64,000 nucleotides of DNA from Halorussus gelatinilyticus (GCF_023238445.1 NZ_CP096658.1:3534001-3598000); one strand, 5' to 3'; counted from the stretch's first letter, positions 15,728 to 24,130 are shown. The notes: generated by a model not told the origin, from the sequence alone. Program-made: numbers and translations.

Positions 15728-16079
15728 CGTGTCTCACGGTCGCCTCTCGCGACCGACTCGCCACTCGCTACGTCCTCGCCCGGTATTGTTCCCGGCCGCT
15801 TAGCCGGGGGCCACAGAGCCGCTAACGGCTCTGACGACTCGTTAAAATCGGTGGCGACAGGCGGTGCCTGCGGCTAACCCGGCCGAGCGAACGCCGTGCC
15901 TGTGGGACGTTCCGGAACCGACCCGGCCGGCGAACGCGCTCCCTGTGCGGTCGATAATCCAGCGAAAATCCGGCGAACGTGCCGACTGACGTGCGACGAG
16001 AAAATTTACGCCGAGCCTGAGCGAATCCGCAGGGCGAGGTTATCGTCCGGCGTCTCCGACTCGAAACGAGGCGGCCGCC
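15728..16079. other. Intergenic region with two hairpins
   Basis: No gene supported. Two close hairpins are present: CCCGGC-cgctta-GCCGGG (about 15791-15808) and CAGAGCCG-ctaa-CGGCTCTG (15814-15833). They could end the upstream minus-strand operon (18741 to 16080) or form the leader of the gene starting at 15727. Confidence 0.5.
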
Positions 16080-17099
16080 CTACCGGAACTTCTTGTAGAC
16101 GCTCGACAGCGCGTTGGTGACGGCCGTGCCGGTCTCCATCGTGTAGTACGACCGGAGTTCGGGCGCGAACTTGGCCTTGTAGCCACAGAGCCGTTCCTCG
16201 TTGGCACCCACGAGGTCGTAGTTCTCGACGCCGCGGTCCATCGCGTCGGTCATGATGGCCCAGTCCACGAGGTCGTTGACCGGCAGGTCGTGGTCGTGTT
16301 TCGCGCCGCCCTGCCACCGGTAGACGGTGTCGCCGGCCTCCAGCGCGACCATCCCGCCCGCGATTTCGCCGTCGATTTCGCAGGCGTAGGGCCGGACCGT
16401 CCCCTCGGGCAGTCGCTCGTAGAGGTCGGCGACGAACCGCGGCGTCACGCCGTAGTTCTCGTCCTGTTCGTCGTGGCGCGCCCGGACCTGCGAGATGACC
16501 GCCCGAATCTCGTCGATGCCGCCCTCGTAGACGCGATAGTCGCCGTCGGTCCGGACGTTGTTCCGGGCGTCGCTGGAGAACGACATCAGCACGTCCTCCT
16601 CGCCCCGCGTCAGGTCCACCGAGTAGGTGTGGCGCACGTCGATGTCGAACTCGCTCCACTCGAAGGGCCGCACGTCCCGATACTCGGGACCCGGCCGAAT
16701 TTGGGTGTGTTTCGGCTTCAGTTCGCTCTCTATCCAGTCGAGACAGCCCCGAACGAACCGCTTGTTCCGGCGCTCGCGCTTGCGGCGCTTGAGCTTCCAG
16801 TGGTTCAGGAGCGCGGGACCGAGATACGTGACCCAGAGACCGGGCGCGGGCGAGAACGCCATCGCCATCCCGCCCTTGCGCTTCTCGAAGACGGGGAAGA
16901 GACCGACCGCCTCGTGGCCCTTGTAGCCCACGAGGAGGTGGAGGTCCGCGTCCGCGTGGGCCGCCTGCACCGCGAGCGATTCCCGATAGTGGAACGGCGT
17001 GGTCTGGGGCGACCGGGCCACGAGGTCGTCCCAATCGTGATGGTCGAAGTCCGCTACGGTTCCGATACTGATACCTTCCTGCTCGATTGTCACGCTCAT
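16080..17099 (-). CDS. FemAB-like GNAT-fold transferase (paralogue 1)
   Basis: 339 residues from ATG 17099, one base after the stop of the upstream AP-superfamily gene, so the pair is one operon. The N-terminal half has FHYRESLAVQAAHADADLHL and VGLFPVFEKRKGG; the C-terminal half has VYRWQGGAKHDHDLPVNDLV and YDLVGANEERLCGYKAKFAP, typical of FemAB/FemX-like tandem GNAT proteins (BioF2-like acyltransferase domain). Bacterial relatives transfer an aminoacyl group from tRNA to peptidoglycan; haloarchaea lack peptidoglycan, so the acceptor is unknown. A longer upstream reading of the frame runs inside the neighbouring gene and is rejected. Paralogue at 30854. Confidence 0.82.
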   Translation of the reverse strand: MSVTIEQEGISIGTVADFDHHDWDDLVARSPQTTPFHYRESLAVQAAHADADLHLLVGYKGHEAVGLFPVFEKRKGGMAMAFSPAPGLWVTYLGPALLNHWKLKRRKRERRNKRFVRGCLDWIESELKPKHTQIRPGPEYRDVRPFEWSEFDIDVRHTYSVDLTRGEEDVLMSFSSDARNNVRTDGDYRVYEGGIDEIRAVISQVRARHDEQDENYGVTPRFVADLYERLPEGTVRPYACEIDGEIAGGMVALEAGDTVYRWQGGAKHDHDLPVNDLVDWAIMTDAMDRGVENYDLVGANEERLCGYKAKFAPELRSYYTMETGTAVTNALSSVYKKFR

Positions 17100-17100
17100 G

Positions 17101-18741
17101 TTATTCGAGATAGCCGAGATCCGCGAGTCGCGCTTCGACGTCTCCGTCGTCGGTCGCTTCCTGTTCGCCCGCGTCGAGCGCGGGGTACGATTCGGTTCCC
17201 GCCGACCGCACCGCCGGGAGGACCGACCCGTCCATCCGGTCGGCCGCGGGAACCCCCATCGTCGCCAGAATCGTCGGTGCCACGTCGAAGAGGTGGGCGT
17301 CCGAGAGGTCGGCGCTCGGCGTCGCGCCCTCGCCCGAAATCGCCACGATACCGTCGCGCTTGTGGTTGTACGGTTCGCTCGGCGGGCCGAACTGTCCGTC
17401 GCCGACCCGCGTCGAGAGGAACTCGTCGAACTCACGCGGGACCGTGATTACGTCGGGCGCTTCCTCGACGTACGGGCCGGAGAAGACCTCGTCGCGCCGA
17501 GCGACCCGCTCGAAGACGGGTTTCCCGTCGGGGGTCTCGACGGCCGACAGCGCATCCACGAGGTCGTCGCAGAGCCGGTCGTACTCGCGTTCCGGAACGA
17601 CGCCCTCGGGTTCGCGACCCGCCAAATTTATCCGGACCCCGAGTTCGATGCGGTCGCGCACGTACGCCTTCGAGTCGGGGAAATCGACCTGCTCGGAGCC
17701 GGCGCGGGCCACGTCGGTCGGGACGTGACGGGCCGCGAACTCCGCGAGACCCACCGCGTCGAGCGCGTTGTAGACGCGCTGGCTTGTGACGCCCGCGCTG
17801 GCGAGACCTGTCACCGCGCGCTCGGCGAGGCTCGGCCGGTCGCTCCCGTCGGCGGCTTTCCTCCCCTCTTTGCCGTCCTGAAGTTGGTTGTCCGCGATGG
17901 TGGACCACGTGGGCATCCCCTGGCCCTCGGTGGTCGTCTCGACCAGTCCCCGCTCGCGGAGGTACTCGTTCGGCCGGAACTCGTGGCCGGTGTACTCGCC
18001 CATCCCGTGGTCGCTGGCGACGATTACGGTGTCGGGGTCGCAGGCGTCCAGAATCTCGCCGACCTGTTCGTCCACCGCCTCGTAGACGGTCCGGACCGTC
18101 TCGTCGTCGCCGGGGAACTCGTGGAACACGGTGTCGGTCTGCTGGAACTGCACGAAGCCGAACTCGGGGTCGAACCGCGAGGCGAGGTAGCGAAACGCCT
18201 CGCCGCGCATCTCGATCAGTTGCTCGTACCACGCGACTTTCTCGCTTCCCTCGGCGTCTCGGGGGGCGTACACGCGGTAGTCGCCGATTTCGTCTCGAAT
18301 CTCGTCTAGCAGTCCGTCGGGGTGACAGTCGGGGTCCTCCGGGGCGGTGTAACCGGGCACTATCGCGCCGTCGATTTCGCCGGGCGGGTGCGTGACCGGA
18401 GCGTTCACCACGACGCTCGACTTGCCGTGGTAGTCCAGCAGGTCCCAGAGGGTCCGCTCTCGGACGTGGGTCGCGTTCACCACGTCCCAGTCGTAGCCGT
18501 CGAAGGTCAGAAACCCGAACACGCCGTGCTTGCCGGGATTGACGCCGGTGTACAGCGAGGGCCACGCGCTCGGAGTCCACGGCGGAATCTGGGACTCCAG
18601 CGGCCCGGCCGCCCCCGAGTCGAAGACCGACGCCAGATTGGGGAGCGCGCCGGACTCGAACAGCGGGTCGAGGACCGGCCGACACCCCGCGTCCAATCCG
18701 ACGAGGAGAGTCTCCATGTTCGTCTGCGGGCGGTCAGCCAT
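17101..18741 (-). CDS. Alkaline-phosphatase-superfamily phosphodiesterase-like protein (paralogue 2)
   Basis: 546 residues. LLVGLDAGC (D17 as first metal ligand), then IPPWTPSAWPSLYTG with Thr56 in the nucleophile position, QTDTVFHEF and VASDHGMG (metal ligands). No signal peptide. ATG 18741 is preferred because TAACAAAG lies 26 nt upstream, fitting a leaderless transcript; ATG 18717 is the alternative. First gene of a two-gene operon with the FemAB-like gene. The partnership of an AP-type enzyme with a FemAB-like enzyme suggests sequential modification of one surface polymer (inference). Confidence 0.85.
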   Translation of the reverse strand: MADRPQTNMETLLVGLDAGCRPVLDPLFESGALPNLASVFDSGAAGPLESQIPPWTPSAWPSLYTGVNPGKHGVFGFLTFDGYDWDVVNATHVRERTLWDLLDYHGKSSVVVNAPVTHPPGEIDGAIVPGYTAPEDPDCHPDGLLDEIRDEIGDYRVYAPRDAEGSEKVAWYEQLIEMRGEAFRYLASRFDPEFGFVQFQQTDTVFHEFPGDDETVRTVYEAVDEQVGEILDACDPDTVIVASDHGMGEYTGHEFRPNEYLRERGLVETTTEGQGMPTWSTIADNQLQDGKEGRKAADGSDRPSLAERAVTGLASAGVTSQRVYNALDAVGLAEFAARHVPTDVARAGSEQVDFPDSKAYVRDRIELGVRINLAGREPEGVVPEREYDRLCDDLVDALSAVETPDGKPVFERVARRDEVFSGPYVEEAPDVITVPREFDEFLSTRVGDGQFGPPSEPYNHKRDGIVAISGEGATPSADLSDAHLFDVAPTILATMGVPAADRMDGSVLPAVRSAGTESYPALDAGEQEATDDGDVEARLADLGYLE

Positions 18742-18767
18742 GTACCGAAATCCAGCGCCCGTTCGGC

Positions 18768-18776
18768 CTTTGTTAT
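18768..18776 (-). promoter_or_regulatory. TAACAAAG motif, copy 3 (AP/FemAB operon)
   Basis: Minus strand GCGCATAACAAAGGCC, 26 nt before ATG 18741. No other TATA-like box lies between motif and start, so the motif occupies the core promoter position. Confidence 0.75.
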
Positions 18777-18923
18777 GCGCCGTCTGTCACCGCGAAGATA
18801 CGTCCTACGCCGCGATTGCCCGGTTAACGCGCCATTACTCTGGGGAAATCGGGTGTTTCCGGAATTTCGGACCGTTCCGTCCCGACCGTTTCACACCCAG
18901 CCATAACACTTAAAACAGTAATG

Positions 18924-18942
18924 TAGCATTGAACCTAAGTCG
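18924..18942 (+). promoter_or_regulatory. Conserved 19-nt leader element, copy A
   Basis: TAGCATTGAACCTAAGTCG, identical to 21223-21241. Both copies follow an ACTTAAA box by about the same distance and both end exactly 38 nt before an ATGGCACGCGACG start. It lies around the predicted transcription start or in the 5' leader. Confidence 0.65.
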
Positions 18943-18980
18943 ATAGCTTTATGAATGACTGGTTTCGCATTGAGAAATAC

Positions 18981-20531
18981 ATGGCACGCGACGATACGGC
19001 ACGCGACCGCAGTTCGGACGAATCACTACTCGACCGCCGCTCGTACCTGAAGATGGCGGGTGCTGCAGCGGCGACGGTCGGGGCGGCAGGCGTCTCGGCG
19101 AACGCCGCCCAGGGCGCGGAGTACGACACCATCAAGGTCCCCGCGAACACCCGGAAGGTCATCAAGGTGCGGGCGGGCGAGACGTTCGAGAACAAGCTTA
19201 TCGACATCACGGCCGACGGCGCGCACGTGAAGCTCCTGACCTACGGTAGCGGTTGGACGGTCCGGAACGTCGGCGTCAAGGGTGAGAACAACGACCGGGA
19301 CGGAACCTACGGCACGTTCTACCTCCGCTGTACCGAGGAGGGCGAGGCGCTGGCCGAGAACATCTACCTGGGCGACGGCGCGGCCGACCGCTGTGGTCAC
19401 GCCGCGGTCTCCGACTGGGACAATCACGGGACGGTCACGATTCGGAACATCAACGTCACCGGCTGGTCGGCCGACGGCATGTACATGTCCCACTCGGGCG
19501 TCTCCCAGAGTCACGGCATGGGCGCGACACAGGTCGAGAACGCCTACCTGAAGAACAACAACATCGAGAACTGTCGGCTCGGTGCGCCCGGTTGTTACAT
19601 CAAGGACAGCGTCATCCACGTCGAGAATCAGGACGTCGTCTCGACCAACGAGTCGGGACAGGTCAACGCTCGCGGCCTCTGGTTCAAGGAGCAGTCCGGA
19701 ATCAAGGCCATCAACTGCGACATCTCGGTCCAAGGCTCCCACGCCGTGCTCGCCAGCGACGGCGGGTCGGGTACGCTGGAGAACTGCCGAGTCGAAGGTC
19801 CCGTCACGGGACCGGTCGAACAGGTCAACGTCTCGGGCAACCCCGACGTCACGCCGCCCGCGAGCGTTCCGATGTCGGCCGAGGAGGCCGCCTCGGGCGA
19901 GATCGACTCGTCGGAGAACACCTCTTCGCCCGCGAACGAGACGACGACCGGCGACGAGACGACCACCGACGACGGGTCCGCCGCCCAACCCGCGGGCACC
20001 CTCTTCGAGCTGGTCCCCGACGAGAACGCCTCCAGCGTCAAGTACGAGTTCACCGTCGAGGGGAGCGTCCGCGGCCGCACGACGGCGGCCGACGGCGGAC
20101 ACACAGCGGAAGCGGCCGACAGCGTGACCGACAACGGCGACGGCACGGTGACGGTCTCCGGCGTCGCGGGCAACGGCTACGGCGACGCCTTCTACGTGGA
20201 CGGCGCGATTACCGCGGTGAATCTGGACGAGAGCGTCTGGACGCTCCACCTCGGCGGAAACGAAGTCGCCGTGGACGACCTCGTCCTCCCGAACAAGCTG
20301 ATCATCGACGGCGGCAACCGCCCGCGGCAGGCGGCCGACTACACCTTCGAGGTCAGCGGCGCGGCCCGCAAGAGTACCGAACTCGGCTCGATTCAGAAGA
20401 ACGACAGCGTTTCGAGCGGCGAGATAACCGGGTCGGTGTTCGGCGGTAAGGACGGCTACCGCTTCTCGGGCGAGATCACCGGCTTCAGCCTCGACGGTCC
20501 CGCCAGCGTGCAGGTCGAAGACGGGTCCTGA
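18981..20531 (+). CDS. Tat-exported beta-helix protein with tandem haloarchaeal C-terminal domains
   Basis: 516 residues from ATG 18981, chosen because the duplicated copy at 21280 has the same start and an upstream stop. Twin-arginine signal: LLDRRSYLKMAGAAAATVGA (about 20-39) with cleavage near residue 45. A beta-helix core follows (about 50-290) with rungs such as VRNVGVKG, ENIYLGDGAADRCGHA, IRNINVTGWSADGMY and IENCRLGAPGCYI. A Thr/Ser-rich linker leads to two similar C-terminal domains (YEFTVEGSVR... and YTFEVSGAAR..., each ending in a G-F/Y strand and VDG), a domain I associate with haloarchaeal secreted proteins. A CGAGCG-ccga-CGCTCG hairpin follows the stop. Probably binds or processes extracellular polysaccharide. 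Confidence 0.82.
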   Translation: MARDDTARDRSSDESLLDRRSYLKMAGAAAATVGAAGVSANAAQGAEYDTIKVPANTRKVIKVRAGETFENKLIDITADGAHVKLLTYGSGWTVRNVGVKGENNDRDGTYGTFYLRCTEEGEALAENIYLGDGAADRCGHAAVSDWDNHGTVTIRNINVTGWSADGMYMSHSGVSQSHGMGATQVENAYLKNNNIENCRLGAPGCYIKDSVIHVENQDVVSTNESGQVNARGLWFKEQSGIKAINCDISVQGSHAVLASDGGSGTLENCRVEGPVTGPVEQVNVSGNPDVTPPASVPMSAEEAASGEIDSSENTSSPANETTTGDETTTDDGSAAQPAGTLFELVPDENASSVKYEFTVEGSVRGRTTAADGGHTAEAADSVTDNGDGTVTVSGVAGNGYGDAFYVDGAITAVNLDESVWTLHLGGNEVAVDDLVLPNKLIIDGGNRPRQAADYTFEVSGAARKSTELGSIQKNDSVSSGEITGSVFGGKDGYRFSGEITGFSLDGPASVQVEDGS

Positions 20532-21279
20532 GCCGAGCGCCGACGCTCGCTCGGGGTCGCTCTCTCGGTCTCTCGGAGTCCTCCGCGGCTGATTCCCCCT
20601 CGGTAGCCCTCGAATGCGGTCCCTCGGTTTCCGACTCGGGACTTCCGTGGTCCCATCGTACGGTCCCCGCCGGTCTCCGGTAGCCCTCCCGCGGTCCCCG
20701 CTACGACTCCCTCGACGACTCCCCCGATAGCTCCTCCGTAGGTCCTCGCCACGACTCCCCTCCGCGACTCCCGCGGTCCCCACGACTCTCCGCGGTTCAC
20801 CTCCCCAGTTCATCTCCGCAGTTCCCCTCCGCGGCTCCCCTTCTCGCTCGTCGCGGACCGCATCTTCTCTCGGTGAGTCCGGGGTTTCCAGTCCGACTTC
20901 CGAACTCCTCTCGTCCGCTCTCGCTCGGTTCGACGTTCAGCTTTTCCCAGTTATCGAGAGCGACCGACCGGCGGACCGATGGCCGACCTCGGCTACCGAC
21001 CAGTTTCGACTATCGGCCAGCTCCGACTATCTGCCGGTCTCGACTATCGCCGGAGCGACCGTTTCGTTCCGTTCCGCAAACCGACGGGCCGGAAACGCCC
21101 AGTTACGGACCGGTTTCGGCGAGGAACGACTTATAGTAGGTGCGCGCGTCGGTCCGAACGGCGGCGTGTCGGCGGGAGAGGGCGGGCCCGACCGTTCGGC
21201 CATTATACTTAAATCGGCAAGCTAGCATTGAACCTAAGTCGGTACCTTTTTCAAGTGGTAATGATGCATTGAAGAGTGC
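20532..21279. other. Long intergenic region, pyrimidine-rich on the plus strand
   Basis: No gene is supported. From about 20570 to 20960 the plus strand is strongly C/T-rich with irregular repeats of CGACTCCC, GCGGTCCCC and CTCCGCGG. From 20985 to 21060 CGACTATC recurs three times. The last 80 nt hold a duplicated promoter and leader for the remnant gene at 21280. A minus-strand frame here is Arg/Gly-rich and not credible. Confidence 0.5.
21223..21241 (+). promoter_or_regulatory. Conserved 19-nt leader element, copy B
   Basis: Exact copy of 18924-18942, 38 nt before the remnant gene start at 21280. It is preceded by ATACTTAAA as in copy A. Confidence 0.65.
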
Positions 21280-21543
21280 ATGGCACGCGACGTTACGGCA
21301 CGCGACTCGAAATCCGAAACGGCCCTCCTCGACCGTCGTTCGGCCCGCTGGCACGCGGGGCCGGCCGCGACGGCCGCCGGGCGCGGGACTGCGGCCTCGT
21401 CCGAACCGAACTCCGCTGGCACGCCCTCCACCGGCACGATGCCCTCCGCTGGCGCGATACCCTCCGGTGCGACCCTCTTCACGGGCGAATCGACCCCCTC
21501 CACTCGCGCCGCGTCCGGCGCGGAGGTGCAGAATGGCTCCTGA
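21280..21543 (+). pseudogene. Truncated duplicate of the beta-helix gene 5' end
   Basis: 87 codons. The first 22 residues (MARDVTARDSKSETALLDRR) match MARDDTARDRSSDESLLDRR of the gene at 18981. The Tat motif is then lost (RRSARWHAG instead of RRSYLKMAG) and the rest is a low-complexity run of A, S, T, G and P with no beta-helix. The promoter, leader element and leader length are conserved with the parent. It could be a decayed duplicate or a small protein still using the parental promoter. The stop overlaps the start of the next gene by 11 nt. Confidence 0.55.
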
Positions 21544-21760
21544 GAACGCCCACTCCGAGACGGACGGGTGGCAGGAAGTCCCCCGCGACCCCGAACCCGA
21601 CGACCTCGGCTACGAACTGGACGACTGGGAAGTCATCCGCGCGAAGAAGAACGACCGGGGTCACCTGATGTTCCTCCCCGAAGAAGAAGAGATGCTCCGC
21701 GACGAAGCCTTCATCGTCGCGGACGCTCAGTCGGTCTGCGACGTCGTGGACCGGATTTAG
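21533..21760 (+). CDS. Small acidic conserved-type protein of unknown function
   Basis: 75 residues, MAPENAHSETDGWQEVPRDP then DDLGYELDDWEVIRAKKNDR and HLMFLPEEEEMLRDEAFIVA. Codon use and acidity match real haloarchaeal genes, unlike the longer extension upstream of ATG 21533. No known domain recognised; the Trp/Val-rich core suggests a small folded cytoplasmic protein. It starts inside the remnant gene and its stop overlaps the convergent glmM stop by 4 bp. Confidence 0.7.
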   Translation: MAPENAHSETDGWQEVPRDPEPDDLGYELDDWEVIRAKKNDRGHLMFLPEEEEMLRDEAFIVADAQSVCDVVDRI

Positions 21761-23124
21761 CTCCGCCGACTCGCGCGCTCGGATTCCCCCTCGGCGCTGG
21801 CACGCTCGACCGCGCGAATCGCCTCCTCGACGGTGGTTTCGGCTTCTGCGAACAACTTCTCGGTGCGCTCCTCGTTTCTGGCCTCGGCAGTCACCCGAAT
21901 CAGGGGTTGGGTCCCGCTCGCGCGCACGAGGAACCAGCCGTCCTCGGTCCCGACGCGCACGCCGTCCAAGGTGTTCACGTCGTCGTACGTCCCGAGCAGT
22001 CGCTCGCGGACGCGCTCCATCGCGGCCGCCTTCCGGTCGGTCTCGACGTTGCCGCGTTCGAGCGGGTAGGTCTCTATCTCGCCGACGAGTCGGTCGAGCG
22101 ACCCGCGGCGGGCGACCAGTCCCGCGAGCCGACACGCCGCCAGCGGACCGTCGGGACACAGCGTCTCGCCGGGCCAAATCCACGCGCCGCTGGGTTCCCC
22201 GCCGAAGGCGACGCCCCCGCCGGTCGCGCGCTCGGCCACGTACACGTCGCCGACGCGCGTGCGCGAGACGGACGCGCCCTGCGCTTCGAGGCAGTCCGCG
22301 ACCGTAAGGCTCGTGTCCACGGGGACCGCCACCTCGTCGCCGGGGTTCGCGGCCTCGCGGGCGAACAGCGCGAGCAGGAGGTCGCCCGCGACGAACTCGC
22401 CCGATTCGGTGGCCGCGCGCATCCGGTCGGCGTCGCCGTCGTGCGCGATACCGAGGTCGGCATCGGTCGCCGCGACGAACCGGGAGAGACCCCGGCAGTT
22501 CTCGGCAGTCGGTTCGCTCGGGCGCGCGGGGAACGATCCGTCCGGCCGGTCGTTGAGCGTCCGCACGTCGTGGCCGAGTCGCCGGAGCGCCTCTGCCGTG
22601 ACCTGCCCGACGCCGTTACCGACGTCCACGACTATCGAGCAGTTGCCGGGTGCGGCCGCGCTCGTCACCGCTCGGGCGTGGCGCTCGTCGGCGTCGTCCC
22701 ACGTCGTCGCCTCGCCGAGACCGTCCCACGCGCGGAGGTCGTATTTTTCTTCGCGCACGCGGGCCGCGATGGCCTCGCGCTGGCGCTCGTCGAAGGCCTG
22801 TCCCGACGGGTTCCAGAGCTTCAGTCCGTTGTCCGGGGCCGGGTTGTGGCTGGCGGTCACCATCAGGCCGGCGTCGGCGTCCCGCCAGCCGACGCTCCGG
22901 GCGACGGTGGGCGTGGCCGCCTCGCCGAGGCGAATCACGTCCGCGCCGCACTCCCGGAGGCCCGAGACCGCGGCGTCGGCCAGCATCCGGCCGCTCTCGC
23001 GGGCGTCTCTGCCGACCACGACGTCTCGGTACCCCTCGCTGGCGAGCGCTCGCCCGACCGCCAGCGCGAGGTCGCAGGTCACTTCGTCGCCGATTCGTCC
23101 GCGTACGCCGCTCGTTCCGAACAT
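21757..23124 (-). CDS. glmM: Phosphoglucosamine mutase-type phosphohexomutase
   Basis: 455 residues of the alpha-D-phosphohexomutase family. MFGTSGVRGRIGDE opens the protein, GLMVTASHNPAPDNGLK has the phosphoserine (TASHNP), IAHDGDADRM the metal-binding DGDAD loop, and FGGEPSGAWIW the sugar-binding GEPSG loop. The C-terminal phosphate-binding motif is VRASGTQPLIRVTAEA. The GEPSG loop fits the archaeal GlmM group (glucosamine-6-P to glucosamine-1-P), though phosphomannomutase activity is possible. ATG 23124 directly abuts the stop of the upstream winged-helix gene, so the two are cotranscribed from the TAACAAAG promoter. Acts with GlmS and GlmU elsewhere in the window. Confidence 0.86.
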   Translation of the reverse strand: MFGTSGVRGRIGDEVTCDLALAVGRALASEGYRDVVVGRDARESGRMLADAAVSGLRECGADVIRLGEAATPTVARSVGWRDADAGLMVTASHNPAPDNGLKLWNPSGQAFDERQREAIAARVREEKYDLRAWDGLGEATTWDDADERHARAVTSAAAPGNCSIVVDVGNGVGQVTAEALRRLGHDVRTLNDRPDGSFPARPSEPTAENCRGLSRFVAATDADLGIAHDGDADRMRAATESGEFVAGDLLLALFAREAANPGDEVAVPVDTSLTVADCLEAQGASVSRTRVGDVYVAERATGGGVAFGGEPSGAWIWPGETLCPDGPLAACRLAGLVARRGSLDRLVGEIETYPLERGNVETDRKAAAMERVRERLLGTYDDVNTLDGVRVGTEDGWFLVRASGTQPLIRVTAEARNEERTEKLFAEAETTVEEAIRAVERASAEGESERASRRS

Positions 23125-23685
23125 CTAGTTCTCCTGTCCGTTGACGCGATGTATCTCGGGCGGGGTGCCGACGTTGCCGCCGCGCCTGTACCTGAAGTAG
23201 TGGACGATAGCCGAGACGCCGAACACCACGAGAATGAGCGTCGCCAACACGAGTCCGGGAATCATGCCGAACGGCGGCACGTCGAGCCAGACCGCCGCGA
23301 CCATCAGGGAACTCGCACCGACGAGTCCGAGGTAGTACCGGTCCCACGGGAACTCCTCGCGGGACACGTCGCCCAGATAGATGTCGAGGTCCGAAGCCCG
23401 GTCGCCGAGTCGGACGACTCCCTCGTCGCGGTCGTACTCCACGATGTCCGCCTCGTCGAGTTTCGGCAGGTGAGTCTGGTAGAGGGAGATGTACACGCGC
23501 TTGCGCTGTTCGGTCGAGAGCGCCGCGGGAGTCGTCTCGTTCTCCCACGCCGCGACCTGTTCGGTCAGATCCGACAGTTCGGTCTCGCCGCCCTCCTGTC
23601 GGAGGTAGTACAGCGCGTACCGACGTCGGGGACTCTTCAGAACCTCGAAGACCTCGTCCTGGGAGAGCTCGTCAGCGCGAGACAT
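23125..23685 (-). CDS. Winged-helix membrane protein (DUF7344 type)
   Basis: 186 residues from ATG 23685. An N-terminal winged-helix domain (about 1-105: LSQDEVFEVLKSPRRRYALY, then ELSDLTEQVAAWENETTP, VYISLYQTHLPKLDEADIVE) is of the DUF7344 type found in haloarchaea. Two transmembrane helices (about 122-138 and 144-166) follow, then a short basic tail. It is likely a membrane-tethered DNA-binding regulator. It is the first gene of an operon with glmM, so it is a candidate regulator of surface-glycan precursor supply. The upstream in-frame GTG at 23736 is rejected because the added residues are not family-like. Confidence 0.75.
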   Translation of the reverse strand: MSRADELSQDEVFEVLKSPRRRYALYYLRQEGGETELSDLTEQVAAWENETTPAALSTEQRKRVYISLYQTHLPKLDEADIVEYDRDEGVVRLGDRASDLDIYLGDVSREEFPWDRYYLGLVGASSLMVAAVWLDVPPFGMIPGLVLATLILVVFGVSAIVHYFRYRRGGNVGTPPEIHRVNGQEN

Positions 23686-23773
23686 ACTCCCCCGGAGGTC
23701 GGCAGGTCGTCGGAGGCGATACGCGCTCGGAGCCACCGGGTCGGGAGGATGTCCGCAGGTGAGACCGCCGCAT
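23672..23773 (-). CDS. Candidate leaderless mini-ORF overlapping the winged-helix gene
   Basis: Thirty-three codons from ATG 23773 (MRRSHLRTSSRPGGSERVSP...), starting 24 nt after TAACAAAG copy 4 and ending in TGA 14 nt inside the next gene. The spacing to the motif matches the leaderless genes. Composition is basic with no homology, so its peptide is probably not the functional product. Confidence 0.35.
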   Translation of the reverse strand: MRRSHLRTSSRPGGSERVSPPTTCRPPGEYVSR

Positions 23774-23797
23774 ACCCTCGATATTACCGCGTTGGCA

Positions 23798-23806
23798 CTT
23801 TGTTAC
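23798..23806 (-). promoter_or_regulatory. TAACAAAG motif, copy 4 (winged-helix/glmM operon)
   Basis: Minus strand TGGGTAACAAAGTGCC. It is 24 nt before the mini-ORF ATG 23773 and 112 nt before the winged-helix start. Divergent from copy 5. Confidence 0.7.
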
Positions 23807-23978
23807 CCACGTACTGTCGCGAGGTAGTCCGACGATACGTCGGGGGGAAGCACCGATACGGTCACGATAACGCGCCCCGACCGGTCTGGCGACCGGGAAG
23901 TCACTTCGAGGGCGCTATCTCCGGAAGAACCGGTCGAGAGTCCCGATAAGAGCGGTCTACTCGTCTTCAAGGCGCCGT

Positions 23979-23987
23979 ATAACAAAG
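23979..23987 (+). promoter_or_regulatory. TAACAAAG motif, copy 5 (wbp-like operon)
   Basis: GCCGTATAACAAAGAGG, 135 nt before GTG 24123 of the sugar N-acetyltransferase. Divergent partner of copy 4, 172 bp away. Confidence 0.7.
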
Positions 23988-24058
23988 AGGAATACAGGTC
24001 ATTGACTCGATAACGCCCGGCGCGCCGTCCGGCGATACGACCGGGCAATCGACCGACT

Positions 24059-24130
24059 ATGATTCCGCTACCGACTGCGAACGTTACGTTGGGTTCCCGC
24101 TCCCGCGAGGAGGTGAGCCAGCGTGGCTAA
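24059..24130 (+). CDS. Possible leader mini-ORF ahead of the wbp-like operon
   Basis: Twenty-three codons (MIPLPTANVTLGSRSREEVS...), whose TAA overlaps the GTG start of the next gene. A GGAGGTG ribosome-binding sequence inside it precedes GTG 24123 by 7 nt. It may serve translational coupling or be chance. Confidence 0.25.
   Translation: MIPLPTANVTLGSRSREEVSQRG

Noticed and set aside
20456-20800. Minus-strand frame after the beta-helix gene
   Set aside because: Gly/Arg-rich translation of a pyrimidine-biased tract, overlapping the end of a supported gene.
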